11,318 nucleotides of DNA from JANMQK01 sp031370485. Lineage in GTDB: Bacteria > Acidobacteriota > Polarisedimenticolia > Gp22-AA2. The DNA lies in assembly GCA_031370485.1 (NCBI GenBank), contig JANMQK010000135.1, forward strand, positions 1 through 11,318. The letters are read 5' to 3'. The notes beneath the pieces were generated by a model, which was not told the DNA's origin, searched no databases, and saw only the letters and a program-made list of their open reading frames with translations. Position 1 is the stretch's first letter; each line of letters opens with the position of its first letter. A program made the translations under genes and the position numbers. Below are positions 1 through 6,625 of the stretch, piece after piece.

Positions 1-144
1 GTCTATACCTACGCCATATCGCCCTACGAAGACTGGCACCGGCAGGCTTGGGCCGGCGCGACGGTCCTGGTGTTCGGAGTCCTGCTGTTCTCCCTGCTGG
101 CGCGCCTCGTCACGCGGCGCCTCGAGCGGATGCACCGCGCATGA
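1..144 (+). CDS. pstA: Phosphate ABC transporter permease PstA, C-terminal end (partial)
   Basis: Only the last 47 codons are in the window; the gene enters from the left edge in frame 1 and stops at TGA 142-144. The visible tail reads VYTYAISPYEDWHRQAWAGA, then a hydrophobic segment (TVLVFGVLLFSLLARLV), then a basic end (TRRLERMHRA). This matches the last membrane helix and cytoplasmic tail of PstA, an inner-membrane subunit of the high-affinity phosphate importer PstSCAB. The identification rests on the short tail plus the immediately following pstB, whose ATG overlaps this stop (ATGA at 141-144), the usual pstA-pstB order. PstC could give a similar tail, but the position directly before pstB favours PstA. 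Confidence 0.85.
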   Translation, partial: VYTYAISPYEDWHRQAWAGATVLVFGVLLFSLLARLVTRRLERMHRA

Positions 145-968
145 GCGTCGCCATGCCCGACCTCAAAATCGCGATGAAGCGAAGACCCGATAACGACACT
201 CCCGCCGGTACCGCGGAGCCGATCGCCGTCATCGACGACCTGTCTCTCTACTACGGCCAGAATCGGGCCCTGAAAGGGATCTCCATGGCGATCGCCCGGC
301 ACCGGGTCACGGCGTTCATCGGCCCGTCGGGCTGCGGCAAGTCGACACTTCTCCGCTGCCTCAACAGGATGAACGACCTCATCGACGGGGTCCGGATCAC
401 CGGCACGGTCACCCTCGGAGGGGTCGACATCTACGGATCCTTCACCGACGTGACGGAACTCCGGAAGAATGTCGGCATGGTGTTCCAAAAATCGACCCCT
501 TTCCCCAAGTCGATCTACGATAACGTCGCGTACGGCCCCCGCATCCTCGGCGTGCGGCGTAGAGCGGACCTCGACCCGCTGGTCGAGCAGAGCCTTCGCG
601 CCGCGGCGCGCTGGGACGAGGTCAAGGACCGGATGCAGGAGGGCGCCTTGAGCCTGTCGGGCGGCCAGCAGCAGCGGCTCTGCATCGCCCGCGCCCTTGC
701 CGTCGAGCCCGAAGTGCTGCTCATGGACGAGCCCTGCTCGGCGCTCGACCCGATCGCGACCGCGCGCATCGAGGAGCTGATGGACGAGTTGAAGAGCCGC
801 TATACAATCGTCATTGTGACCCACAACATGCAGCAGGCGGCCCGGGTCTCGGACCAGACCGGTTTCCTGCTGATGGGGGAGCTCGTGGAGTTCGCCGCAA
901 CGGCGGCCCTGTTCACGACACCGCGGGACCGGCGCACCGAGGACTACATCACCGGCCGTTTCGGCTAG
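141..968 (+). CDS. pstB: Phosphate ABC transporter ATP-binding protein PstB
   Basis: This 275-residue cytoplasmic ATPase powers phosphate import through PstC/PstA. All ABC motifs are visible: Walker A GPSGCGKST (residues 61-69), the Q-loop in VGMVFQKS (111-118), the signature LSGGQQQR (172-179), Walker B VLLMDEP (192-198), the D-loop SALD (200-203) and the switch His in VTHN (H228). Segments such as LRCLNRMNDL and the PFPKSIYDNVAYGPR stretch are typical of PstB rather than other ABC ATPases. Length is normal for the family (about 250-280). The ATG at 141 was chosen because it overlaps the pstA stop as ATGA, implying translational coupling; the longer frame starting at 48 would run far into pstA. 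A small oddity is KST where PstB usually has KPN after the Q-loop glutamine. phoU follows 5 bp after the stop. Confidence 0.96.
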   Translation: MSVAMPDLKIAMKRRPDNDTPAGTAEPIAVIDDLSLYYGQNRALKGISMAIARHRVTAFIGPSGCGKSTLLRCLNRMNDLIDGVRITGTVTLGGVDIYGSFTDVTELRKNVGMVFQKSTPFPKSIYDNVAYGPRILGVRRRADLDPLVEQSLRAAARWDEVKDRMQEGALSLSGGQQQRLCIARALAVEPEVLLMDEPCSALDPIATARIEELMDELKSRYTIVIVTHNMQQAARVSDQTGFLLMGELVEFAATAALFTTPRDRRTEDYITGRFG

Positions 969-973
969 AGCCC

Positions 974-1684
974 ATGGAGAGCGATCGCGTGGAGCACACC
1001 AGCCGGCATTACGAGAGAGAGCTCCAGGAGCTGAAGGAGACCCTGCTGTTCCTGGGGGGGACCGCGGAGGAGATGATCGCCGAGGCGATGAGGTCGCTCC
1101 TGACCCGCGACGTCGCCCTGGCGCGGAAAGTCATCGCTTCCGATCCCACCGTGGATTCCGCCGAGCTCGAGGTCGACCACCTCTGCCTGAACCTCCTGGC
1201 GCTGCGGCAGCCCGCCGCCTCCGACCTGCGTTTCATTGCCACGGCGCTCAAGATCGTCACCGACCTCGAGCGGATCGGCGACCTGGCGGTCAACATCGCC
1301 GAGCGCAGCGTCGAGCTGGGCCAGGAGCCTCCCCTGAAGCCCTACATCGACATCCCGCGCATGGCGTCGCAGGTCTCCACGATGGTGCACGAGGCGCTCG
1401 ACGCGTTCGTGCGGCGCGACCCGGATCTTGCCAGGAAGGTCCTGGCGTCCGACGACGCCGTCGACAAGCTCAACGAGCAGCTGTTCCGCGAGCTTCTCAC
1501 CTACATGATCGAGGAGCCGAAGAACGTTACCCGCGCGCTGCGTATCACCTTCATCGCCAAGTACCTCGAGCGGATCGGCGATCACGCCACGAACATCGCG
1601 CAGATGGTGATCTTCATGTGCGAGGGACGGGACGTTCGGCATCCGGGGGTGCAGGAGCGGATGCCGCGCGAAACCCCGGAGTAG
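974..1684 (+). CDS. phoU: Phosphate signalling regulator PhoU
   Basis: PhoU is a cytoplasmic all-helical protein that links Pst transporter activity to the PhoR/PhoB-type sensor pathway and limits phosphate uptake. The protein (236 residues) has the two tandem three-helix repeats of the family, each marked by its metal-binding E/DxxxD-type helix: TDLERIGDLAVNIAE (residues 96-110) and KYLERIGDHATNIAQ (196-210), with the helix ALRQPAASDLRFIATALKIV between. Length is normal. It begins 5 bp after pstB and is almost certainly in the pst operon. The start is ambiguous. ATG 974 has no visible Shine-Dalgarno sequence, whereas the in-frame GTG at 989 is preceded by GGAGAG (976-981) and would give MEHTSRHYERELQELKE, which also fits the family. 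The gene is convergent with the sixA-like gene, with only 12 bp between the two stop codons. Confidence 0.95.
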   Translation: MESDRVEHTSRHYERELQELKETLLFLGGTAEEMIAEAMRSLLTRDVALARKVIASDPTVDSAELEVDHLCLNLLALRQPAASDLRFIATALKIVTDLERIGDLAVNIAERSVELGQEPPLKPYIDIPRMASQVSTMVHEALDAFVRRDPDLARKVLASDDAVDKLNEQLFRELLTYMIEEPKNVTRALRITFIAKYLERIGDHATNIAQMVIFMCEGRDVRHPGVQERMPRETPE

Positions 1685-1696
1685 GCTTCCTCCGGC

Positions 1697-2203
1697 TCAG
1701 CCGCCCAGGCGGCGGAGGATCTTCGGCGTCAGGTGGAAGACGAGGCGTCCGCCGCCCGCTTTGGGAATCCCCTCGAAATCGATCCGGCAGAGCGCCCCTT
1801 TCTTGAACTCGAGCGGCAGATCGCCGCGCGTCTCGAGCACCAGGGCCCCGGCCAGCCGCGACAGGTCCGGCTCGTGCCCGACCAGCACGATCGACACAGC
1901 GGGGGGGAACCCGGCGAGCCCTGCGATGACTCCACCCATGCCGCCGCCCGGGGCGAGCGGGCGGAGGACCCGCAGCGGAGGCGCCGGCGTGAAGGCCTCT
2001 ACGACGATGCGGGCGGTCTGGCGGGCCCGGGCGAGAGGGCTCGTGAGGACCAGGTCGACCTTCATGTCGAGGGAGCGCATGCCGGCCGCCGCGCGCTTCA
2101 TCCGGCGCCGCCCTTCGAAGGTGAGCGGGCGGTCGAGGTCGGTGGGGTATCTCTTGGGATCGCGCTGCGCCGCTATCGCGTGCCGCAGCAGGTAGAGGCG
2201 CAC
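1697..2203 (-). CDS. sixA: SixA-type phosphohistidine phosphatase (histidine phosphatase superfamily)
   Basis: This 168-residue single-domain protein is of SixA size and make-up. The N-terminal RH signature is LYLLRHAIA (R7, H8, the His that would be phosphorylated). It is followed by the SixA-like SPLARARQTA (residues 55-64, R59/R61 binding phosphate) and the second catalytic His in IVLVGHEPDLSRLA (H110). SixA enzymes remove phosphate from phosphohistidine on signalling proteins such as ArcB or PTS components. The start is GTG 2203, placing LRHA close to the N-terminus as in all family members; no strong ribosome binding site is visible. It lies 15 bp after the second kinase gene on the same strand and is probably the last gene of a three-gene operon. 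The substrate here is unknown. Its location beside phosphate and polyphosphate genes makes a role in phosphate signalling plausible but unproven. Confidence 0.88.
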   Translation of the reverse strand: MRLYLLRHAIAAQRDPKRYPTDLDRPLTFEGRRRMKRAAAGMRSLDMKVDLVLTSPLARARQTARIVVEAFTPAPPLRVLRPLAPGGGMGGVIAGLAGFPPAVSIVLVGHEPDLSRLAGALVLETRGDLPLEFKKGALCRIDFEGIPKAGGGRLVFHLTPKILRRLGG

Positions 2204-2218
2204 CAGGTTTCCCGGGGG

Positions 2219-3055
2219 CTACTTGGAGGGGGGCTTCGCCGCCAGGGCGTCGTCCGAAAGGGATGCGGAAGGCCCCGGCTCCGCGCCGTCCTCCTCGTCC
2301 TCCTCGAAAAGGAGCGGACGCAGGGTCTCGAGGCTGGCGGTGAGGGTCCGCATCCGGCGCTCCTGGAGGAGCGCCTGCACCTTGCGGCGGATGCGGGCCT
2401 GGATCTCCTCGACGGTCAGGGTGGCGTCGACGGTAACGAAGCCGAACTCGCGCCCCAACCTGTTGTACTCGCGGAGCAGGCGCCACTGGTATTTCCTGAA
2501 CGACTCGAAGAGGTCGGTCCCCAGGTGCATGTCCATTCCGGCCTCCCAGTAGTCCATGCGCCGGGACTGCAGGACACGCCGCACCAGGCTGTCGACGTCG
2601 ATCTTGAGATAAAGAGTCATGTCCGGCACGACGGCGAACCCGAAGACGCTGCGAATCCAGGCGGGGTCGGCGCCGCGCACAACGCTCCGGGCGAACGCTG
2701 TGAAAACATATCGGTCCGCCAGCACGACGAACCCCGAGCGCAGGGCCGGGATGATGATCTTCTCAAGGCGGTCGGCGAAGTCTGTGGCGTAGAGGAGGCT
2801 GAAGGTCAGCTGGTTGAGGTTGTGCCCCGCCTTGGCCGCGCCGATCGTCTCGGACATCAGCTCGGAGCGGGTCCATCCCGTCTCCATCACGCCGTACCCC
2901 TGCACCTCGAGCCATTCCTTCAAAAGCCGCACCTGTGTTGATCGACCGACGCCGTCGCTCCCCTCGATGGTGATCAGCGTGCCGCTCAGGTTCTCAACGC
3001 TCGTGTAGGGAAGCCCGTGGCCGTAGAACTTCTTCCGGTGCGAGGCCGGTGTCAT
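2219..3055 (-). CDS. Thymidylate-kinase-like P-loop protein with Walker A Lys replaced by Arg (GRST paralogue)
   Basis: A 278-residue protein of the thymidylate kinase fold. The P-loop reads EGSDGVGRSTQ (residues 31-41), so the normally invariant Lys is Arg38 (codon CGA, 2942-2944). Further family features are SLLYATDFADRLEKIIIPAL (87-106), the LADRY motif (DRY at 114-116) and a LID-like segment DYWEAGMDMHLGTDLFESF (168-186). The REPGGT motif of true dTMP kinases is not visible. About 20 extra N-terminal residues (KKFYGHGLPYTSVENL) precede the fold. A charged tail after residue 230 (LLFEEDEEDGAEPG) makes it longer than a normal 210-residue Tmk. ATG 3055 overlaps the stop of the upstream paralogue (ATGA) and has GGAGG four bases upstream, so the two are translationally coupled. 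It could be an active kinase using Arg, or a regulatory or pseudokinase partner of its neighbour. From memory, similar GRSTQ proteins occur beside a normal Tmk-like gene in other genomes; no search was possible. Confidence 0.85.
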   Translation of the reverse strand: MTPASHRKKFYGHGLPYTSVENLSGTLITIEGSDGVGRSTQVRLLKEWLEVQGYGVMETGWTRSELMSETIGAAKAGHNLNQLTFSLLYATDFADRLEKIIIPALRSGFVVLADRYVFTAFARSVVRGADPAWIRSVFGFAVVPDMTLYLKIDVDSLVRRVLQSRRMDYWEAGMDMHLGTDLFESFRKYQWRLLREYNRLGREFGFVTVDATLTVEEIQARIRRKVQALLQERRMRTLTASLETLRPLLFEEDEEDGAEPGPSASLSDDALAAKPPSK

Positions 3056-3735
3056 GAGGCCTCCAGGGCGGGGCGGGAGTCGTACAGGCGCGCCACCCGA
3101 TCGCGCACCTGCCGCTGCTGGCTGTCGATGGTCCGGGTACCGTCGATCACGACGAAACGGTATTCCGAGGAAAGCCGGTCGTATTCCTCGAGGACACGCC
3201 CTTGGAACAGCCGGAAGCTCTCGACCGGGTCCGTGCTCAGCCCGAGGTCCATCCCGGCCTCGTAGAACTTGATCTTGGCGCGGGCGCCAAGAATCCGCCC
3301 CACGGCAACGTCGAGCGGCACCCGGAAATAGAAGGTCATGTCCGGCTTCACGGAAAACGCGTAGAGGTCGCGCACCCACCGGCGATCGACACCGCGCGCG
3401 ATGTCGCGGGCGAAGGCTGTGTAGATGTACCTGTCGGCCAGGACGGTCATGCCGCATCGCAGGTACGGGATGATGGCGTAGGTCAGCCGGTCGGCGAAAT
3501 CGGTGGCGTGCAGGAGGCTGAAAGTGGTCGGGGTCAGGAGGTTTTTCTTCTTGCCCCTCTTGGTCGCCTGGCGCACGAGGTCGGAGGAGTTCCACTCGGT
3601 GAAGAAAACGGCGTGCCCCCGGGCCTCTAGCCACTTGTGGAGGAGCTTGATCTGGGTGCTTTTCCCCGAGCCGTCGATCCCCTCGACGACGATCAGCTTG
3701 CCTCTCTTGAGCGGAACTCTGGTGCGGGCAGCCAT
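3052..3735 (-). CDS. Thymidylate-kinase-like P-loop kinase (canonical Walker A)
   Basis: A 227-residue protein of the dTMP kinase family. It has Walker A VEGIDGSGKSTQ (residues 17-28), SLLHATDFADRLTYAIIPYL (73-92), LADRYIYTAFARD (99-111, with DRY at 101-103) and a LID-like region KFYEAGMDLGLSTDPVESF (156-174). It aligns along its whole length with the next gene, so the two are paralogues. The REPGGT motif that binds dTMP in classical Tmk is replaced by FFTEWNSSDLV (44-54). Nucleotide specificity is therefore uncertain, and housekeeping Tmk activity should not be assumed. ATG 3735 was chosen: GGAG lies 9 bases upstream, and the in-frame TTG at 3757-3759 would add only eight residues. It is the first gene of the minus-strand operon and sits behind an extended -10 promoter. 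The neighbours (CHAD, Ppx, PhoU, SixA) suggest a role in phosphate or polyphosphate metabolism. That is inference. Confidence 0.85.
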   Translation of the reverse strand: MAARTRVPLKRGKLIVVEGIDGSGKSTQIKLLHKWLEARGHAVFFTEWNSSDLVRQATKRGKKKNLLTPTTFSLLHATDFADRLTYAIIPYLRCGMTVLADRYIYTAFARDIARGVDRRWVRDLYAFSVKPDMTFYFRVPLDVAVGRILGARAKIKFYEAGMDLGLSTDPVESFRLFQGRVLEEYDRLSSEYRFVVIDGTRTIDSQQRQVRDRVARLYDSRPALEAS

Positions 3736-3773
3736 GCAGGAATTCTCCGTCCAAAACAATAAATGGATGAGAC

Positions 3774-3782
3774 ATTATAGCA
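3774..3782 (-). promoter_or_regulatory. Extended -10 promoter of the kinase-kinase-sixA operon
   Basis: Read on the minus strand the sequence is TGCTATAAT, a perfect TATAAT box with the TGn extension. It lies in an AT-rich patch (3754-3783) that stands out in this GC-rich region. Transcription would start near 3766-3768, giving a leader of about 30 bases before the ATG at 3735. No TTGACA-like -35 element is seen at 16-18 bp, which is acceptable for an extended -10 promoter. No equally good promoter was found for the divergent CHAD gene. Confidence 0.65.
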
Positions 3783-3900
3783 TCAGCCAGGCGGCCCGAA
3801 TGTGACGATCGCGTGTCAGTGGCCGGATGCTCCTCCTCCTCCTGGCGTAAACAGCGCGGGCATAGCGGGTTCCGCTTACGTTCCTGTATCCTGTGCGCCG

Positions 3901-4800
3901 ATGACAGCGGCCCGGTCCATCTCTCCAAAAACCGCCGGCCGGAGGCCCGTCCGGGCTCCCCGGTCGCTGCGGGCGCTTCTCGAACGACGGGTGATGGAGG
4001 TGATCCGCCGCCGGCGGGATGTGCGGCTGCGAGGCGATCCCGATTCAATCCACGATCTCAGGGTCGCCACGAGGCGGCTGCAGGAGGCCCTCGACATCTT
4101 CGCGCCCTGCCTGCCGGGGAGTGCGCGCCAGCGGCTCGCCCGCCGGTCGCGGCGTATTCGCAGGCAGCTCGGGGGCGTGCGCAACGTGGATGTCACCGGC
4201 CGGCTGCTCGAACGGATTGCGGGGCGCTTCGACGCGCGCTCAAGACGCGCCCTGGCGGCGCTCCGAGCCGAACTCGCGGCCGAGGCGGCCACCCTGCGGC
4301 GGGCGTCCAGTGGCGGTGGCGCGCTGCGGGTCCCGGGCATCCGCAAGCGTAGCCGGGCTGTCCTGGCCGCCCGGCGGGCCGTCTCGGCACCCGCCCTGCT
4401 TCAGCGGGGACGGGCGGTCGCCGCCACGCACCTGAAAGCCCTCGCCCGCACGCGTCCCCGGGCGCTCACGGGGCGCCCGAGGCCTCTGCACCGGGTGCGT
4501 ATCGCGCTGAAGCATTACCGCTACGCGCTCGAAATCCTCGAGGCCGGGGGGATGGCCGGCGTGCGCCCGGCGATCGCCATCGCCCGGTTGCTTCAAGAGA
4601 GGCTCGGCGATCTTCACGACCTCGACGTCCTGATCGAGCGGGTCCGCGCCGCACCGGGGCTTCGCGCGCGGGCGGCTGTCCTGCGCCGCCTGCGGGGCAT
4701 TCGGCGCATTCTTGCGGCGTCGGCGGTCAGCGCGGTCGGGGATTTCGACCCCGCGTCGGAGAGGAGGCGTCTCGATGCGGCGTTCGCGGAGGGGGGTTGA
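3901..4800 (+). CDS. CHAD-domain protein (putative polyphosphate-binding)
   Basis: CHAD domains are helical bundles with conserved histidines and a basic surface; characterised members bind inorganic polyphosphate and often sit next to polyphosphate genes. This 299-residue protein shows the expected His-centred helices: DSIHDLRVATRRLQEAL (residues 48-64, H51), LHRVRIALKHYRYALEIL (196-213, H197 and H205) and the C-terminal LGDLHDLDVLIERV (235-248, H239). It is very rich in arginine, fitting polyanion binding. There is no CYTH domain fused to it. The ATG at 3901 was chosen because upstream codons look non-coding (PPPPGVNSAGIAG), although no strong ribosome binding site precedes it; the in-frame ATG giving MEVIRRRR is an alternative but would leave little before the first CHAD helix. 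Its end overlaps the start of the ppx-like gene by 26 bp, so the two form an operon divergent from the kinases. Confidence 0.88.
   Translation: MTAARSISPKTAGRRPVRAPRSLRALLERRVMEVIRRRRDVRLRGDPDSIHDLRVATRRLQEALDIFAPCLPGSARQRLARRSRRIRRQLGGVRNVDVTGRLLERIAGRFDARSRRALAALRAELAAEAATLRRASSGGGALRVPGIRKRSRAVLAARRAVSAPALLQRGRAVAATHLKALARTRPRALTGRPRPLHRVRIALKHYRYALEILEAGGMAGVRPAIAIARLLQERLGDLHDLDVLIERVRAAPGLRARAAVLRRLRGIRRILAASAVSAVGDFDPASERRRLDAAFAEGG
4762..4767 (+). promoter_or_regulatory. Ribosome binding site deciding the ppx start
   Basis: AGGAGG lies seven bases before ATG 4775, inside the 3' end of the CHAD gene. It supports this ATG over the in-frame upstream start at 4712 and the TTG near 4805, and implies coupled translation of the two overlapping genes. 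Confidence 0.75.
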
Positions 4801-6406
4801 CGTCTTGAAAAAGCATCCGCTGGGAGTGATCGATATCGGCTCGAACACCATCCGATCGCTGATCGTCGAGGTCATCCCGGGAGGGACCTACCGGGTCCTC
4901 GACGACGAGCGCGAGGCGGCGCGCCTCGCCTCCGGCCTCAACCGGAGGGGCCGCCTCTCGGTCGAGGCGATCCGGCGGGCGGTCCTGGCGCTCAAAAGGA
5001 TGTCCGAGATCGCGCGCGCCCGCGGCGCACGGCGGATCGCGGTGATGGCCACGAGCGCGATCCGCAACGCCACCAACCGCCGCGCCTTCCTCGACCGGGT
5101 GAAAAGCGAGACCGGCCTGCGGGTGCGCGTCATTTCGGAGAGCGAGGAGGCGCGCCTGGCGTTCGAGAGCGCCGCGCAGAGCTTCGATCTCGGCGAGCAG
5201 CCTTGCGCCGTGGCGGACATCGGGGGGGGCAGCACGGAGCTCATCCTGGCGCTCGGGACCCACATCCAGCAAGTCTACTCGCTGCGCCTCGGTGCGGTCG
5301 GGCTGACCGAGGAGATCCTGCGATCGGACCCGGTCAGGAAGGGGGAGTTCCGCAGGCTGCGCCGGGAGGTCCGGCGGCGGCTGCGCGACGCGAAGATCGC
5401 CAGTGGACCGCCGCCGCAGTTCTTGATCGCCTCGGGCGGCTCGGCGACCGCTGCGGCACAGCTGACCATGGCCCGGCAAGGGCTCGAGCGGCGGTCGGCC
5501 CAGGGGTTCGAGATGACGCAGGCGGAGCTATTGCACCTGCGCCAGGCGCTGCTACGCCGCACGCTCGCCGAGCGCCGGGAGATGCCCGGGTTGTCTCCGG
5601 AGCGCGCCGACATCATCCTCGCAGGGGTCGTGATCCTCTACGAGATCCTGGACCATCTCAAGGTCAACATCCTGCGGGTCAGCGAGCGCGGCATCCGTCA
5701 CGCGGCGCTGAACCGGATGATCGCCCGCCTTGCGGGGGCCGCGCCGGCGCCCCCCTCCCGCCCCGACCGGCTGGCGGCGGTCGAGGCGTTCGCGCGCTCG
5801 CTGCATTTCGAGGAGAAACACTGCCGCCAGGTGCGCCGCATTGCCACATCGCTCTTCGACCAGATGCAGAAGCCGCTTGGAATCGACCCCGCCGCCCGCG
5901 ACCTTCTCGGCGCGGCGGCGCTTCTGCACAACGTCGGCTACATCGTCAGCTACCGCCAGCACCACAAGCACACCTACCGGCTGATCGCGCACGCCCAGCT
6001 CGACGGCTTCACCCCGCGCGAGCGCGAGCTCATCGCGCTGACCGCGCGCTTCCACCGCCGCTCGGGTCCGAAGAAAAAGCACCGCGCCTGGGCCGCGCTG
6101 CCGCGCGACGATCGCGATCTCGTGGCGCGGCTGGCCGCGATCATCCGACTGGCCGACGCTCTCGACCGCCGCCATTCGCAGCGCCTTCAGAGAGTCGAGG
6201 CTCGTGTCACCCGCAAGCGGGTCTGCCTGACGCTGACCTCGGCGAGCGACCTTGGGGTCGAGATCCACGCCGTGGAGGCCAAGGCGAAGGTGTTCGAGAA
6301 GACTTTCGGCCGGGATCTCCGGCTCCGTTCGATCCGCGCCCGGAAGGCGGAGCGGCCCGTCCCTTCGCTCCGGCTGCTCCGCCCGGACCGCCGCGTCGCT
6401 GGCTGA
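4775..6406 (+). CDS. ppx: Exopolyphosphatase / pppGpp phosphohydrolase family protein (Ppx/GppA) with C-terminal HD-like domain
   Basis: This 543-residue protein has two parts. Residues 15-315 form the actin-like Ppx/GppA phosphatase: phosphate-binding loop VIDIGSNTIRS (18-28), RIAVMATSAIRNATNR (87-102), the catalytic-region ISESEEARLAFES (120-132), the second glycine-rich loop VADIGGGSTE (146-155), RLGAVGLTEE (171-180) and IASGGSATAAAQ (218-229). Residues 330-540 form an HD-type helical domain (LLGAAALLHNVGYIVSYRQHHKHT, LAAIIRLADALDRRH). The HD doublet itself reads HN (385-386), so a metal-dependent HD phosphohydrolase activity in this part is unlikely. The family releases phosphate from the ends of polyphosphate chains and/or hydrolyses pppGpp; these cannot be separated from sequence alone. 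Length matches the long Ppx subgroup. Coupling to the CHAD gene favours polyphosphate as substrate. It is convergent with the STAS-gene remnant, 22 bp away. Confidence 0.9.
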   Translation: MRRSRRGVDVLKKHPLGVIDIGSNTIRSLIVEVIPGGTYRVLDDEREAARLASGLNRRGRLSVEAIRRAVLALKRMSEIARARGARRIAVMATSAIRNATNRRAFLDRVKSETGLRVRVISESEEARLAFESAAQSFDLGEQPCAVADIGGGSTELILALGTHIQQVYSLRLGAVGLTEEILRSDPVRKGEFRRLRREVRRRLRDAKIASGPPPQFLIASGGSATAAAQLTMARQGLERRSAQGFEMTQAELLHLRQALLRRTLAERREMPGLSPERADIILAGVVILYEILDHLKVNILRVSERGIRHAALNRMIARLAGAAPAPPSRPDRLAAVEAFARSLHFEEKHCRQVRRIATSLFDQMQKPLGIDPAARDLLGAAALLHNVGYIVSYRQHHKHTYRLIAHAQLDGFTPRERELIALTARFHRRSGPKKKHRAWAALPRDDRDLVARLAAIIRLADALDRRHSQRLQRVEARVTRKRVCLTLTSASDLGVEIHAVEAKAKVFEKTFGRDLRLRSIRARKAERPVPSLRLLRPDRRVAG

Positions 6407-6428
6407 TCGCCGGGCGACAGCGTGCCTC

Positions 6429-6519
6429 CTATCGGTTGAATGACGCCAGCGCTTCCGACTCGTCGTCGAGGACCCTGAAGACGCGCGTCAGGCCGAGCGT
6501 GTCGAGAAGCCCGCGCACC
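6429..6519 (-). pseudogene. C-terminal remnant of a STAS-domain (anti-sigma factor antagonist-like) gene, cut by IS66
   Basis: On the minus strand, 29 codons ending in TAG (6429-6431) read VRGLLDTLGLTRVF followed by RVLDDESEALASFNR. This pattern (hydrophobic helix, G-L-x-R-V-F, then a short acidic stretch and EALASF) is the typical end of STAS domains, which act in partner-switching regulation or as transporter tails. The frame meets the left end of the IS66 element at 6520, so everything upstream is missing. The rest of a STAS domain does not reappear on the far side of the element. With only 29 residues the family call is moderate; truncation at the IS edge is directly visible. Confidence 0.6.
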
Positions 6520-6545
6520 GTAAGCGGTCAAGAAACGGCGTTCTT
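6520..6545 (+). repeat. IS66 left terminal inverted repeat
   Basis: 26 bp starting GTAAGCGGTCAAGAA and ending GGCGTTCTT. It matches the reverse complement of 8777-8802 at 25 of 26 positions; the only difference is A versus C at position 16 of the repeat. Confidence 0.93.
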
Positions 6546-6625
6546 CCCCTTCGCGCCCGCCTCGGTTACGAATAGGCGTGCGCCGGACTATCCGGCGCCG
6601 CGTGGCCGATGGCGAGGAGGACAGG

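Noticed and set aside
1689..1718. Inverted repeat CCTCCG...CGGAGG with inner GCCGC/GCGGC between the convergent phoU and sixA stops, as a bidirectional terminator
   Set aside because: There is no T-tract on either side, the stem has an asymmetric bulge, and most of it lies in the sixA-like coding end, so chance GC pairing is as likely.
3827..3843. CTCCTCCTCCTCC run upstream of the CHAD gene (AGGAGG repeats on the minus strand)
   Set aside because: On the minus strand it lies upstream of the promoter, so it cannot be a ribosome binding site for the kinase; it is a short simple repeat.
2219..4048. 609-residue minus-strand frame spanning both kinase genes
   Set aside because: Only its C-terminal 278 residues are real (the second kinase); the rest is the out-of-frame shadow of the first kinase and the CHAD gene's opposite strand.
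6347..6385. GGCGGAGC ... GCTCCGCC inverted repeat near the end of ppx as a terminator
   Set aside because: It lies within the coding sequence, has a long loop and is not followed by T residues.
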